Origin: Nematostella vectensis
Taxonomy: Eukaryota; Cnidaria; Anthozoa; Actiniaria; Edwardsiidae
Direction: 5' to 3'
NCBI RefSeq assembly: GCF_932526225.1
Contig: NC_064046.1
Span: 6,187,306-6,251,305, forward strand
Length of the DNA stretch: 64,000 nucleotides
This document shows positions 10,279-22,800 of the stretch, piece by piece. Under the pieces are notes generated by a model. The model saw only the letters and a program-made list of their open reading frames with translations. It was not told where the DNA came from and searched no databases. A program made the translations under genes and the position numbers. Positions within the stretch are counted from its first letter, which is position 1, and every line of letters begins with the position of its first letter.

Positions 10279-12878
10279 TTAATCTCTAACTAGCAGTTCT
10301 TGATGGTCACCTGCATTCTCCTTATGAGAGCTATTTATCAATTTCATATCAAATGTTTCGTTTCTTACAGTTGAAAGATCATCAATGCTAGATCCAGAAT
10401 GTCTTTGTTCACTGCAGTCTTTGTCTGCTAATATCACCTCTTCACGTTTAGCTTTCCTAACGTCCCAATTGTGCCATAAGGTGACTATCACTGCATCCAA
10501 TACCAAGATACCAAGGTGGATAAGAATCATGGGTAATGCCATTAAGCCCTGCCGTGGACCAGATATCGGCAGCAGCGACATAACAGTCACAGCGACAGTC
10601 AAAGACTTCTGACTTGCAAGTACCACAACACATTTGGTGGCAGGTGCTTCAATCTTAAGTACTCTACACAAGGCTAGGTTCATGACCATGAAGAAAAGAT
10701 GAAGTAATAGACCCCAGGCTAGAACAGCGAACATGCCAGTCACCGGGATAGTGGTGAATGCACCTCCCTGACTTGAGACGCTGACCTTTATCCAGGGAAT
10801 CATGACTAAAAGAGTGATGCTCATGAGTTTAAGGGTGTCGCTGAACCTTTTGACAAAGAGTTTCACCTTGGGGATATACCGACATCCTTTACCAACCTTA
10901 AATAGAGAGAACATGCCAATATCAATGTATGGCAGACTTTTGTCATCCAATGACCAATGAACTTCAGTTAATGTAAAACATGCTGCTTTTAAAAAAGGGT
11001 TCCTTCTTTATCTCAAGCATGAAACACAGACAAGGGTCAAGGAATCTTAAGATCTGGACATCTTAAGGTCTTATTTTTGTAATAAGGTAAGAATTTTTGT
11101 TTTTTAAACTCATGAAAATGGATGTGAAAAATCTTGCACAAAATTTTGTCTGGAAGTTTTTTTGTCAAAAATAATTGCAGTTCTAACACAAAATATCTGA
11201 TTTTTTCAGTATAAATAAGAAACTTACCAGTAGTGGAAGAAGTACAGTTAGAACCAATTTGAGTAAGAGATTAAGAACATCAATTTGAACTCCTTGTACA
11301 GACATCAACCACTTCATCATTGGGGGAACAATAAACACCGCCATGATATTACAGATGATGGTGGTCATGAGGGCTAGGGTGGAGTTTCCTCCAGCTTGGG
11401 CAACCTATGAAAAACATTACAGTAAAAACCTAAAAAAACCCTACATCTTTTTTAATGCCTAAAGAGTTTGCTGTTTAAATGGTAGTCAGCACAATTTTAT
11501 GCTATTTAGTTTATTTATCTTGCTTGAAATCAGCTAATTATGAGGGTTAAGCAAACATCTTCACTGACAAGGGCACCAACCAGAAGTTCAACACTTTAAT
11601 TCTTTATTTATGAAGCCCTCTAGTGCTGCAGTAGCATTAAAACTAAACAAAAATCCTCTCGTTCTGGTTGCTGTCTGTCATATTTGATAGAGTTATTTAT
11701 TAAATCCATCCCACCAACAGCACCCTCAAGACATCCACAAATAGCAAACTCCTATTTTACCTAACAGAACTATTGCTTATTACTGAATAACTCAAAGAGA
11801 GTATTGATAAGGACCTGCAACAGCACCCTCTAGACGTCCAGAAATAGAACTCCTATTCTACCTTACATAACTCTTGCTTATTACTGAACAACTCGAGAGT
11901 ATTGATAAGGACCTGCAAAGTTGATTGCTTCTGGATAGATTTAGAGGCTTTTTAGGGTAAATGTGACCCTTTTATAATTTTTTTTGTTACAACCCTTATT
12001 TAAACCCATATAAATTGGACAGTCAATAAAGGTCGATAACAGTTACACAATCACTTTATAAACCAAATTTAATTGATGGGCAATCAATGCCACAAATATC
12101 TGTGACCTCTTATTTATTATTCATTTTTAATGCCTGGTGCACACTTTTTATCAATCTGGTTTGTTGTCTTTGTGACCTTAGGTTAAAGGTTGATTGACTG
12201 ATACGCAATCAATATCATTTTAATACTCATATTTACAGAATCTTTACAGAGATCGTCTAATTGATTGCATTCACGATCATTGTTTTTTAACTACTTCTCC
12301 AGCCCCCTGGGTAATTATAAAATACTCACCAATACCACTCCAGCAGATATCGTACAAGGCACGATAAAATACAGTTGTATACCAGCCCTGAATGTCTCTG
12401 GGCCGAGCACAGCACTCCTTGTTATCTCCCCAGTTCTATTAACAAGTCGTGAGCCATTTGTGGAATTCCTACTGCTACTCGTCCAGTCGCTATCATCGTT
12501 ATCAAACGGTAATAAACTTGTTAGCTTTGCCGCAATAATTGGGGTTAAAAGCATGATGATTATAAAGTTTAGAATCAGTGATTTCCATGCTCGTAACGAC
12601 TCCTTGATTTCACCAGTGCGAAGCTTGATGCCGCTATGTAAAAACAACCCAACAATGCACACGTAATGAAAGCTTATCTTGCTAAAGGCAACCCCTGGTA
12701 CGGGGACTAAAATCCCGAAAAATACCAGAGTTATTAAAGCCAGCGGGAGGTAGTTCTTAAAAAGAAATGCCCCAATTCGTTTCCGAAGTGGTGGTTTTTC
12801 CGGGGTTATGAACCCCGTTTCATCAACAACGGAAGGATTATCATCAACAATTTTCATGTGAAGAGTCTCGTCCGCCAT
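10279..12878 (-). CDS. SLC10A7-like (SBF-like) membrane transporter A, 3 exons
   Basis: Exons: 12878-12330 (ATG MADETLHMKI), 11404-11228, and 10896-10279; all junctions are phase 0 with GTGAGT or GTAAGT donors and pyrimidine-rich acceptors, giving 447 residues. The product is a polytopic membrane protein with about nine hydrophobic segments. Family marks: the exon 1 end CTISAGVVL joined to VAQAGGNSTLAL in exon 2, the sodium/bile acid symporter-like fold, and an NSTNGS-x-NRT luminal loop with three N-glycosylation sequons. Closest in style to SLC10A7 and plant BASS4 proteins. SLC10A7 is an orphan carrier tied to calcium and glycan homeostasis rather than proven bile acid transport; the substrate here is unknown. 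The C-terminus is a charged cytosolic tail longer than in copy B. It is divergent from the BTB gene, with 357 bp between the start codons. Confidence 0.86.
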
Positions 12879-13235
12879 TTTGAAAGGCAAGACAGAATCG
12901 ATAATACCACAGGTAGCCCAATCCAATATCAAAAATAGAAAACAAAAATCAATGTGAAACATTGTGTACTGTTCGGGCCCGAGTTTCCAATATGCACAAT
13001 TGCGTTTTTTTTTATAATCATTTCTTATTAAAAACTTATCAAAGATATTTTATCTTATTTTTATTGAGTATTTTATAGCCTTTTTTCCTACTATGGGTTA
13101 CCTTTGTCTTTATTTCCCAGGTTGTTTGACCGTGTATGCATGCGGAAGTGAAAGTGCTTCCAGGAATTTGTTCTAGCAGCTAGACGCATTCTTCCTTTGG
13201 TAACTAACACACAACTTTACAACTCGACTTCAGCT
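12879..13235. promoter_or_regulatory. Shared upstream region of transporter A and BTB gene
   Basis: The two start codons face away from each other across 357 bp, so the promoters of both genes must lie here or overlap. No clear TATA box was found; the middle is AT-rich. Confidence 0.5.
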
Positions 13236-14555
13236 ATGGTCCAGTGGCAAACAAACCTCAAAACCCTCAAGGAGCGCGGTGCCCACATGTACAACAATCG
13301 CACGTTTAGCGATGTGGAGTTTTCCGTGATGAACGCTGACGGCGAAAAAGTCTCCATTCCCGCTCACAAGTACGTACTTGCTACCTCAAGCCCTGTGTTC
13401 GAAGCCATGTTCTTCGGCAAGCTGGCGGAGACTGGCTTTACCATCGCTTTGCCTGACTGCAGTGCTGAAGGGATGTTGGAAATGTTGCGTTTTATTTACA
13501 CCGAGGAAATTCGCTTTACGATAAACATTGCAGTGGAAGTGCTTTACCTCGCCAAGAAATACATCCTTCCTTGTTTAGAGGAAAGGTGTCATGAATATTT
13601 CAATGAAGAAATGGGACCCGATGACGTGCTTGCTGTTCTTCCCCATGCAGTGAGACAGGCGGATCAGGAATTGCAAATGATTTGCTGGAATCTTGTTGAG
13701 GATCGATCACAGGAGGTTCTGGATTCGGATGCCTTCTTGGGAATCTCGCACGAGTTAGTGAAGGAAACGCTAGATGGGGAGCTGTTTGCAGTGACCGAAT
13801 TGTCTGTGTTCCTGGCACTGAATCGCTGGGCAGAACATCAAGCCAAAAAACAAGGCAAGAGCTCTGATGGAAAAACAAAACGATCTCTTTTAGGAGATGA
13901 GGTGATCAAGACCATTTGTTTCCCTGCAATGACTGTGCAAGAATTTGTTGGTGAGGTGCTCCCTACAGGCATTCTTAAGAAATCAGAAATCGTCGAGTTG
14001 TTCACCTATTTCAATCTACCAGAAAAATCCTCAATTGAATGCAAATCTTCTGCAAGGTCAGGAAAGCAGATAGAACCAAATATTGTGTGCAAGCGCTTTC
14101 CTAGTCCCTATCTTTTAAGTATTGGCCAAGGGAAAAAATCTGATGCCATATCATTCACTGTTAGTAAGCCTGTGTACCTCTATGCTGTGAGGCTAATGGG
14201 CTCTACTGGATATAGTTATATGGTAAAGCTGTCAGTCTGCTGTAAAGAGACTGTTTGCAGTCAAGTGGCAGAGAAGACTTATCAAGCCGTATCAATAGAA
14301 GGCATTTCCCATAGATTTGATGTGAAACTGGATAAGCCTCTGTTCATAAAGCCAGGTGTTCACTACACCATCAAAGCTGAAAGCAATGCCCCAAGTTACC
14401 CAATGTCCCACAGTCAATACGGGATGGCAAGTGTCCAGTGTGGGAATGTAACTGTCAATTTCTTTGATCACCCCAATGACAACAGTGCCGGCACCACTGT
14501 ACAGCAAGGTCAATTCTCAGATTTGCTCTTATATCAGAAACTTACAGGGGCGTAG
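13236..14555 (+). CDS. BTB-BACK-PHR protein, BTBD6/BTBD3-like
   Basis: A single exon encodes 439 residues from ATG at 13236 (MVQWQTNLKTLKERG). Order: BTB/POZ at about 20-125 (NNRTFSDVEF, HKYVLATSSPVFEAMF, LRFIYTEE), BACK at about 130-240 (CWNLVEDRSQEVL, FLALNRWAE), and PHR at about 290-435 (ending in GNVTVNFFDH and GQFSDLLLY). Length and order match BTBD1/2/3/6 proteins, which serve as substrate adaptors of CUL3 ubiquitin ligases; BTBD6 acts in neural development in vertebrates. Upstream in-frame codons lack an ATG, so this start is clear. The last three sense codons and the TAG stop fall inside a small hAT-like element that begins at 14545, so the C-terminal tail is transposon-derived. Confidence 0.93.
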   Translation: MVQWQTNLKTLKERGAHMYNNRTFSDVEFSVMNADGEKVSIPAHKYVLATSSPVFEAMFFGKLAETGFTIALPDCSAEGMLEMLRFIYTEEIRFTINIAVEVLYLAKKYILPCLEERCHEYFNEEMGPDDVLAVLPHAVRQADQELQMICWNLVEDRSQEVLDSDAFLGISHELVKETLDGELFAVTELSVFLALNRWAEHQAKKQGKSSDGKTKRSLLGDEVIKTICFPAMTVQEFVGEVLPTGILKKSEIVELFTYFNLPEKSSIECKSSARSGKQIEPNIVCKRFPSPYLLSIGQGKKSDAISFTVSKPVYLYAVRLMGSTGYSYMVKLSVCCKETVCSQVAEKTYQAVSIEGISHRFDVKLDKPLFIKPGVHYTIKAESNAPSYPMSHSQYGMASVQCGNVTVNFFDHPNDNSAGTTVQQGQFSDLLLYQKLTGA

Positions 14556-14693
14556 CCAGGGGGGTGGCCTAGGGGCCCCCTTTTAGCAGCCAAAAATACA
14601 GTAAATTTATGAGACATCATCTAAATACAGTAGAAAACGCACTGAAAATCCCTTTTAAGCCCGCGCCTGTTAAACATCCTGGCTACGCCGCTG
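14545..14693. mobile_element. hAT-like MITE at the 3' end of the BTB gene
   Basis: It opens with CAGGGGCGTAGCCAGG and closes with CCTGGCTACGCCGCTG, imperfect inverted ends of the CAGGGGCG type common in hAT elements. It is 149 bp long and non-coding. The 8 bp on either side do not match well, so the target duplication has decayed or is absent. Confidence 0.72.
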
Positions 14694-15237
14694 ACCTAGC
14701 AAGGTAGCTGCTATGAAACAAGTGAAAAAAAAAATAGTTTAAATGATGGGCACTAAGCTTTACCCTATTTTTTGGACAGTTGCATGCTCATTTAAAAAAA
14801 TGCCAAGAAAGAGATTGTGACATAATACGAAAATTGGTAGTTTTAGTTTATACATGTTGTTTTATTACAGGTTAGGATACCAGGCATTTAGTTGAAGTAA
14901 TCTAATATGACAAACTGGCTGTGGTATTGTAATGTCATACATGTCGCTCTATAAATGCAAAAAGTTAGGACTACCATGCATTTACCATGCAATTTTAGAC
15001 TTCGACCTAGTGGGCATCTCAGCGGAAATTAGGCTTTATGCTTCATTTGTTTTTTTAAATTAGAACTCAATTATTCGGTTGACTGTATAATGATAACTTC
15101 TTACTTATTCCTCAATTCCCTTTTTGGATTTCGACTTATCAAAGCTTTGTACTGTATTGTAAGGAGGCCTAAAGGCTGATTAGATGATTTAGTCATATGC
15201 CACTTGCCCGCAACACCTCTACAACTCAAGTTGTATA
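14694..15237. other. Non-coding DNA after the BTB gene
   Basis: AT-rich; probably includes the 3' untranslated region of the BTB gene. Nothing else seen. Confidence 0.4.
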
Positions 15238-15560
15238 TACCAACGCATTTTGTAATAATCGACGCACTTTGTAATAAACTTTGACGCACTATATAATAAT
15301 AAAACCTAACGCACTTTGTAATAAAATTTGGCGCATTTTGTAATAAACTTACATCTTATGACTAGACATCGTATGCAACAAGATGGTCACGTGATGTAGG
15401 AATTCATCAATGACGCAAAAAATATTCCTCACGTCATCAAAAACAAAAATATTCCTTTTTTCATGGTAGAAACATCTAACGACAACCAAACCTATCAGGT
15501 GTCATGTAGGTGTCAAGGGGGTGCAACTAGAATGTATGACGTCATTGATGTGGTCATAAA
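15238..15560 (+). repeat. Left member of a long inverted pair, with GCACTTTGTAATA tandem units
   Basis: It starts ACCAACGCATTTTGTAATA, carries five degenerate units of GACGCACTTTGTAATAAA, then a body including GGTGTCAAGGGGGTGCAAC. The same order in reverse complement is found at 33170-33763. Confidence 0.8.
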
Positions 15561-15836
15561 TAGTCTTGAAGTTATATATTCTTAACTTTCTTGCAATACT
15601 GTTTATATAAACATTGTAAAACATTGCGACTTTTGGCTTTAGAGTAATTCAATATGGGAAACCATAACAAACGCAAATAAGAACCTATTAATTGACTTTT
15701 TTTATCGCTACTTCCTTAACTTCCAGAATACGTTGAGTACTCTAAACTAGTTAAAAAATGTCGAATTTCAGTTCTAGGACTTCTAGCCAGGACCTTGCCT
15801 AGTTGCGATGCGCGATAATATCCTTGACCATCAAGA

Positions 15837-17772
15837 CTAGACCAGCTTTTGATCCATATCTTGGAATAAGGCTCTGCACGCTGACGTCTGATGTCCAGTC
15901 GATTCCTGGTTACCTAGGTGTATTCGCGGCAGAGTAGATTTCACACTAACCGATGATGCTATTAGTTCGAAGCGACTGCTCACCGCCGCAATTTGGTTGC
16001 ACGTTTGGCAGTGATGGTCTGGCCAGGAACATTCAATTGATAACAGAGCCATCCGGATGATTCTGAAGACGATCTCGTTAGGAAGGTTATCCATATGACA
16101 GACTTCTAAATGGCTACTGTGAGAGCTTGTACCTACGTTGACATCTTGGCTGTTTTCAAAGTGATTCACATCCGCCTCTTCGTTATCATTTGTGTCACCT
16201 ACACCAGTAAGGCACGCGTAGTGCTGTCCGTGGTCCTCTGCATAGTGACGGAGTTGGATATAGGCGATAGGAGCGGAATGTGTTGGTAAAATGACCATGG
16301 TCCCATCTTCACCAAGGAAAGATAAAACCACCATTTCGGTGTTAAAATATCAGCAGCAGCTTGGAGAGTGATGTGATCTCCGTACGTCCCGTCAATAGAC
16401 ATTCCACTCAGATATTCAGACCACGGCATTCCAGCAAAGACCTCTAAAGGCATGCCTTGGATATCATTAGGATGTTCAGCCAGGTACTCGATTATCTCTT
16501 CTCATAATGTCTTTGGCGATAGATTGAGCCGTGTTTACTGAGCCAAAAGCACAAGGCACTGAATTGACAATTTCCCTCTACCGGTGGGTTTTATATCAAT
16601 GACACGCCCATATGACTAAAATCTCTCTCAACAAAGCTTTCTGCTTCTGAGAGAGGTATATAAAACTTCTTTTTCAGACTTTGCTTTCCACGGGATTTAT
16701 TGAGCTTCGTCTTCTTTGGAATAGTAGCGATATCTTCAACTGGTATCCACTCCGTTCGATCTTTACTTGGATGGATGGGATCCTTGAACTTTACCTTATA
16801 AGTTCTTGCCCTTTTTCGCCTTTTTGTACCACAGTTCCTTGTATTACAAATCGCCTTTTCTGTAATTTTCATTTCTTGGGTTTGTATCGCAGCAAGATCT
16901 CTTGGTCTGGAATATATAATTTTCGACTTTGAACTTTCTCTTGTGTTGTCTATTTTGCTAGGGCAACTTACAGTCACACATTCATCATCACCGTCTACAT
17001 GCTCTATAGGAGCTTTCTTTATCAGGTTCGATGTCCGTCCAAAATAAATTTCAAATGGGCTCTTCCACCCAAGCTCCTCTTTCTTCGTTGACACTATTGT
17101 ATCCTCCCATGTTGGCTGCCCAGTAAAGTCCCTTGTTTGCCATAGTAACCAAGTCGTAAGAGATCTTCTCCCTTAGTCTTCTTCTCTTCCACTATCCCCT
17201 GTGATTGAGGGTGATATGGTCTGGACTTTATAAGCTTTATCTTGTATTTGCTGCATAGGATCCTAAGTTTACCCTCGAATTCAGGACCACGTTTGTATAC
17301 GATCTGGAGGGCCATGCTCGCTATAGATATGACACAGTTCTGCCACGATGCGTCTGGATCCTTTTCCTTCTAGCGGCCTTAGCCATATAAATTGGCTGAA
17401 CACATCCAAAACACTTAAGACATACTTGTATGTTTTACCATTGTTATATACAAGGTCACTCTGCATGTCCATCAAATCAATCTGATAATGCGAGTGAATG
17501 TGCTTTGCCACGACAGTTTTGGGGATTCCTGTGTTAGTAAATCGGACGTTGTGTCTTCTGTACTTCACATTTCTATTTGTTACATGCAAAATATTTCTCT
17601 TGCTAAAGCCGGCAAATCCAACAGCGGTTCTACACCTGAGCTTTCTGCAGCCAGCAGTCTTGGCTTGGTGGAACATGTGGCCCACTATCTTTGCAATATC
17701 TGACTTCTTTACCACTTTTTTACCGTAATGACTATTGTTCGTACATAAAATGGTCTCACACATCAAAAGCAA
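15837..17772 (-). pseudogene. Decayed Ginger1-type integrase with C-terminal OTU protease
   Basis: Read on the minus strand, 17772-17281 gives a Gypsy-integrase-like core (HYQIDLMDM with the first Asp, then YKYVLSVLDVFSQFIWLRPL and HGPP). A frameshift leads to 17315-17094 (GPEFEGKL, SRPYHPQSQGIVE with the final Glu), then 17094-16591 (ELGWKSPFEIYFGR and a basic tail). After another break, 16453-15837 holds an OTU-like protease relic in two frames (GTYGDHITLQAAADI, then HYAEDHGQHYACL) followed by an F-box-like LPNEIVFRI. Integrase plus C-terminal OTU is the published hallmark of Ginger1 transposons. At least three frame breaks are present, and the second Asp position reads VYKRGPEF, so the enzyme is dead. 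Terminal repeats were not identified. Confidence 0.75.
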
Positions 17773-19894
17773 GAGTCAAAATGCTTTAATTGACTTTAAA
17801 CCTTACTCCTGTGTCTCATATAATTATTTTTTTGATGTCCAATGTTGGATTACTAAATATCATTGTGTATTGCGTTGTTGTCTTTTGAATTTGACGGTGG
17901 ATTTTTTTTGTGGTGATTGGAAGAGAGGCTAATTTCAGAATTTGCGCTCCCTAGACAACACAAGAGAGGGCTTGCTAGCTGAGTTGTTCCAAAATTCCAA
18001 AAATGCAAAATAAACGCAACAAGATGAACATACTCAGGCATCAGTCAAAAGCCAAACGAATCAATTCCAGGTCATACAGACCCAGAATAGCAGTGTAGAC
18101 AAATTTGGAATCAATTTGGTTTCAGAAATGACAGCATTTAGGAGAGCTGTGGTGATTCATTAGAAATTCATTTTCTCATCCATGCAAAGCCAAACAAGAA
18201 AAACAAACAATGAATCTGTTTTTGGTCTGTAACTTCAGCTCAAAAATAGCCAGGAGTCATGGGTTAATAAACTGAATGCAAACCTACTTTTGGTTGTTTG
18301 ACACAATGCTGACACAAGGCTTCGTGCACTTGTCTAAGGTTAGCATCATAATGTATCTGACTCAATCCTGTATGAAAATGAGGAAAAAACAAGATACGTT
18401 TAAACGTTCAACCCCCTGCAAAAACACATATTACTTTGGTTAATAAGCTTGTCTCCAATACTGTACGTTTCCCTTCTAGAGATAAATAAAATAAAGAAGC
18501 TTATCCTATTTCCAAGAGTACACGAGATTCTGGCTTGGCTTTTAAACAACGTTCAAAACGTTCGAACAGCTCCTCAGTCACAAACAACGATTTTACAAAT
18601 TGTTTGAAGAAACATACTTGAAGGTTGAGGGATGCGTCTTGATTTCTATGTCTTAGCCAAGGCTGGTTCGCTAAAGTGACGCTCCGAAGTTCCTGTTGTT
18701 ATGATAGGTTATGTTAGAATGAATCCGTTTTTTTGCTTAATGTAGTAAGCAAATAGACAAAGTTAAGATATTTGCTCTAGCTAAAAGGGTTGTTCAAGGT
18801 TGAGAGTATTCTTGAGGCATTGTTAGTTTTTGTTGATTTAGCTTGAATAGGAAGTTGTTCGCTTAATTAGCGACGTAATGACTTTTATCGGGTCGTACCA
18901 TGTTTTGGGTACTTATCTATCTTCAACTTCCCATTAAGTTGGTAAACTTACAAGTCTTCTGTTTATATAGTTTCCTTTAGATGTCGTACGTTAATTGTCG
19001 GTATCATTAGCACAGCACGTAGGATCGCCCACACTCAAGTAGGAGGTGCTTAGCTCTACTGTTTTTGGTAATCTGATTACTTATGCTAATCCAAGTCACC
19101 CAACACCACACCTACGCTACTTGAGCGACCACTTCTTTTCCCCTTACGTTCGTTAACTTTCGATTACAAGTTACATATTCGTTTCTCCAAAGTTACCTTT
19201 TGACCTTTCCTTCCGACTCCCTTAGTTTCATGGCAAAGGACATTCATTTTGTATCCTTAAATTCTTTTCAAAGCTTTCCTTTGTTATCGCTAATTTTGCC
19301 GACAGTTAATGATATCTGATGCGACTGTTTGCATTGTCAAGTACCGTCCAATCACCGCATTCTGCACACGTGCTCAGTGCTTGCCAATCAAACGTACTAC
19401 TTGTTTTACTACAAATAAGACCGCATTGTAATTCCTCATTGCTCTTCATTCCACTGACTCAGAATAAAGGTACGACTCTGATCAAAAGAAGTCCTCCCGA
19501 CTAATCATTATACTGTTGAACATAAACTGTTTGAAAAACGTATGCCCTCTTCATGATGTCCGCATTTTGTTTATGCGGGCGTGGAGATTTGGTACGAATG
19601 TGGGGTGATTTCACCACAGGTAGCCCGTTACTTTCTCTCGACCTGCTGCCCGCTCCAGCGAACTTGCATAATCAAATCGCCAACGCAGTTGCGTTGAGGA
19701 TTATTGATGAGGTATCGTCGCTTTGCCCAAATATAGAATGCATGTACAAGGGTGGACCTCTGGGCGTTGTCAAGTGCTGGCCGAATCTTCGACTCAATTT
19801 ATGTTGATTTGCAAGAATAACTAGCTTCTAAATCGAAAGAATTGATAAATAGCGATGGTTACTGTAGAGAAGAGAAACCAAGGATTGCCTGGAC
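17773..19894. other. Repeat-derived DNA without recognised genes
   Basis: No coding region is supported. The ends of the Ginger1-like relic and of the next decayed gene may lie here. Confidence 0.4.
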
Positions 19895-22800
19895 TTAAGG
19901 AATCATTCGTGTATCTGCTTCTTCGTGATCGCTCTCAAGCTCGTTGACTTCCGCCATTGGCTGGGATCGGGCGATGCTCACTGCTTTCTCCCCATCGTTT
20001 AGACCTCCTCCTATGAGAAGTTACTTCCTGGGCATCAGACGGTCTACGCTAATACTGATCAGCTCGGCAGTGAGAAAGTTGCAGAGGTTGGTCTTGTTCT
20101 TTGGGTTCTGGAGGTACTTGGACCACTGCCGTGGCACTGGTGTACTGTGGCCTGCGATCCTTATCTCAAGACCATTTGTAGACCCTCTCCTGGCCCTCTC
20201 TCCAGCCTTAATCGATGTGTCCCAATACTGATCGAAGACCCCATGAAGACTAGAGCAATTGTCGGTGGAGAGCTGCGTCATGATGATAGTGAAGTATTTC
20301 TGTGCAAGCTCCCCAAAGGTATTTGCTCCGCAGGACTTGTGCATCTGAATAAGAGCCATACCGTCCAAGATCTTAACAACATCTCCTGTCTGGACTGGAA
20401 GTCGCGTCGGTGTGTCAACACCTTCCTCGAGAATTGTGGCAAGGTCACTTTTGGTACACTTCCTCAAGCTTCCATCATTGTGGGCAATTGCGCAGGGGAC
20501 TGCTGACAGCTCGTGAGATAAGACTTCCCTTAGATTGACTTGTCTTGCATTTGCGACAACGAGGAGTCTTCCATATAGGTCTCGGTCAGCTTTCACTGTG
20601 ACCATTCTCTCATCTCCTGACTTGAGTTGCACCTTCCTTGCAGTTATTTCGAATGTCTTGACCTTAACTTTGGAGATTGGGTCCCAGAAGTTTATGATGT
20701 TCTGATCGATTCGCTCTTCTATGAAAGTGGTCATACAAGCTCTCCCTTCAACGGTACATGTCACCAAAGCCTCTCCTACATCAGTCGGCAAGACTACACC
20801 AGTAGCAAAATTGAAAACGGCGTCTGTTGGCTCTTCTGCACATCTTGCTCATCCTTTTTAACTCTTCCTGGTGCGGATTCTTTATGCACTGCCTTCTCGG
20901 TTGACTGGAAACCAAAAGCTTCCTTCAGTGCGGTTGTCACTCCAGCTCGTTCATGTGCCGTCAGGAACCATCGAGTCAGCGCCGCTGGACTCTTTTATAT
21001 GCCAATGATGCCTCCTTTCGATTTGCATTTATAGACTGTTCTAAGGCCATATCCGTGAATACCTGTGCAAACGGGTGGTCCGAGCGACTAACTGAGTGAC
21101 CTCCGGACTGGAACTCCTCATAAACACTTGGATGCTCTTGCTTTAGAGTTTTCATATCAGCTATGTAGATTGGAAGCCACCTAGAGTAGTTCGGCCGATC
21201 CATCGCAAAAAAAAGTGAGGCATCATCTCAACTACCGTGGCTAAGTGGAGTTGCCAATCGGCAGTTCTTTCTGCTTTGATGAACTGTAGTAAGATATTAA
21301 CCATAGACTGGTATTCGATCCAGACGGCTTGCATATTTGAGATGGACGACATCTGCAATCTGTACTCTTCGAAAAGCTTGGCTACCTCTGTAAGCTCTGC
21401 TTCTACTTGCTCAATGATTTTGCTCAGATCTTCTTTCTTCTCTTGTACGGCATTGATGCACTCCTGTAACTTCTGCTGGAGTTCTGTGTTACATTGAAGG
21501 TTTGTCGCTTCGTGTTGATTGCTCTTACACCACTCTAAGAATGCAGACCACATCAAACGAAACAAAGCCTCCATTGTAAGCTTATGGGCTCTCACTCCAC
21601 GATTATAGGACTTCCCTCTCACGAGCGCCGATGCTGCGTCAGCGCCGTACACTCCGGATTCCACAAGGAGATCTTCGAGACCAGAGTTGCCATACTTCTT
21701 TCCAAGTAATGAAAGGAAATTAAGGGCAATGTGAAATCCGCCTAATCGGATGACAACGTTTGAAAAGTCCCCAGGGAATCTCCATTGGAGCTGCTTCGCC
21801 TTCATAAAGATTTCAAGGTCGAATGTTACTACTGTGTCTAATTGCCCGACGCTAGCGCTTATTGCTTGTGCATGCTTTAGCACAGTGTAGATCGCACTGA
21901 ATTCCGTAGATGAGCCCCCAATCAAGGGACAGTAACCAATGTTAATAGCGAGGAATATCTGGAATAAGGATTGAATTGAAACCACTCCAACTGGGGATAG
22001 ACTGTTGGTTAGATGCTGCAAGCACTAACGAGTTGTTCAGGGCACCTCTATTCAGTCTCAATACCTTCCAAGTTTTTCTTTTGAAAAACTACCATCGTTG
22101 TTGCATGGGTGGTGTTTTTTCCGTCTAGAGTCTCATTTATGTCATTATTATCGGCGGCCAGCTGGATAAATGAGCCCGAAGAAATATTGGAGGGCCTTAA
22201 TGTGCCATGCTCCTGAGCCTTAGCCAAAACTTCCTCGGCTAGGCTGGTGCCAACAGCTCGCAGGTCATCATATGAGCAGCAATGTCCCATCCTATTGAGA
22301 AGGGTTACCAATACCTTGGATGACGTTAGATGGTGGACACACATAGCAAGGCTAACCTGTTTGGGTAGTTTTGCCTTTCTGTTATTAGAACAGAAGATAA
22401 TATCCTGTGCAATACTCAATACACGACGTTCATCGCTCGTGTTGTTGCATTGTGCCTTGCTAGAGGGGAGCTGGCTTTCCTAATGGATATCGGATGTAAT
22501 GAGAAGACGAAGAAGTAAGTGTAGGGAACCCGGAACTTGCTGTTGTGCAGAAACGAGGCTCAAATCACTAACATTGAGTGGACTAATAGAAATCCCTTTA
22601 ACCTCAGAAATATCCTTTCTTATCTTCTTTGCAGCATGGAAGATAGAATGCTCAATCTTTTTCTCTTCTTTCTCTTTCTGAAGCACGGCCCACGCATTCA
22701 GTATATCTTGTACCATTATAGTGCTCCCATATACCAGTTCTGGCAAGTCGGTTGATGAAATCAAATTTTCCCCAAAATGCTTTACTAGTCGAGCTTTTAG

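Noticed and set aside
13600-13878. Minus-strand ORF within the BTB gene
   Set aside because: Shadow of the BACK-coding region; no domain of its own.
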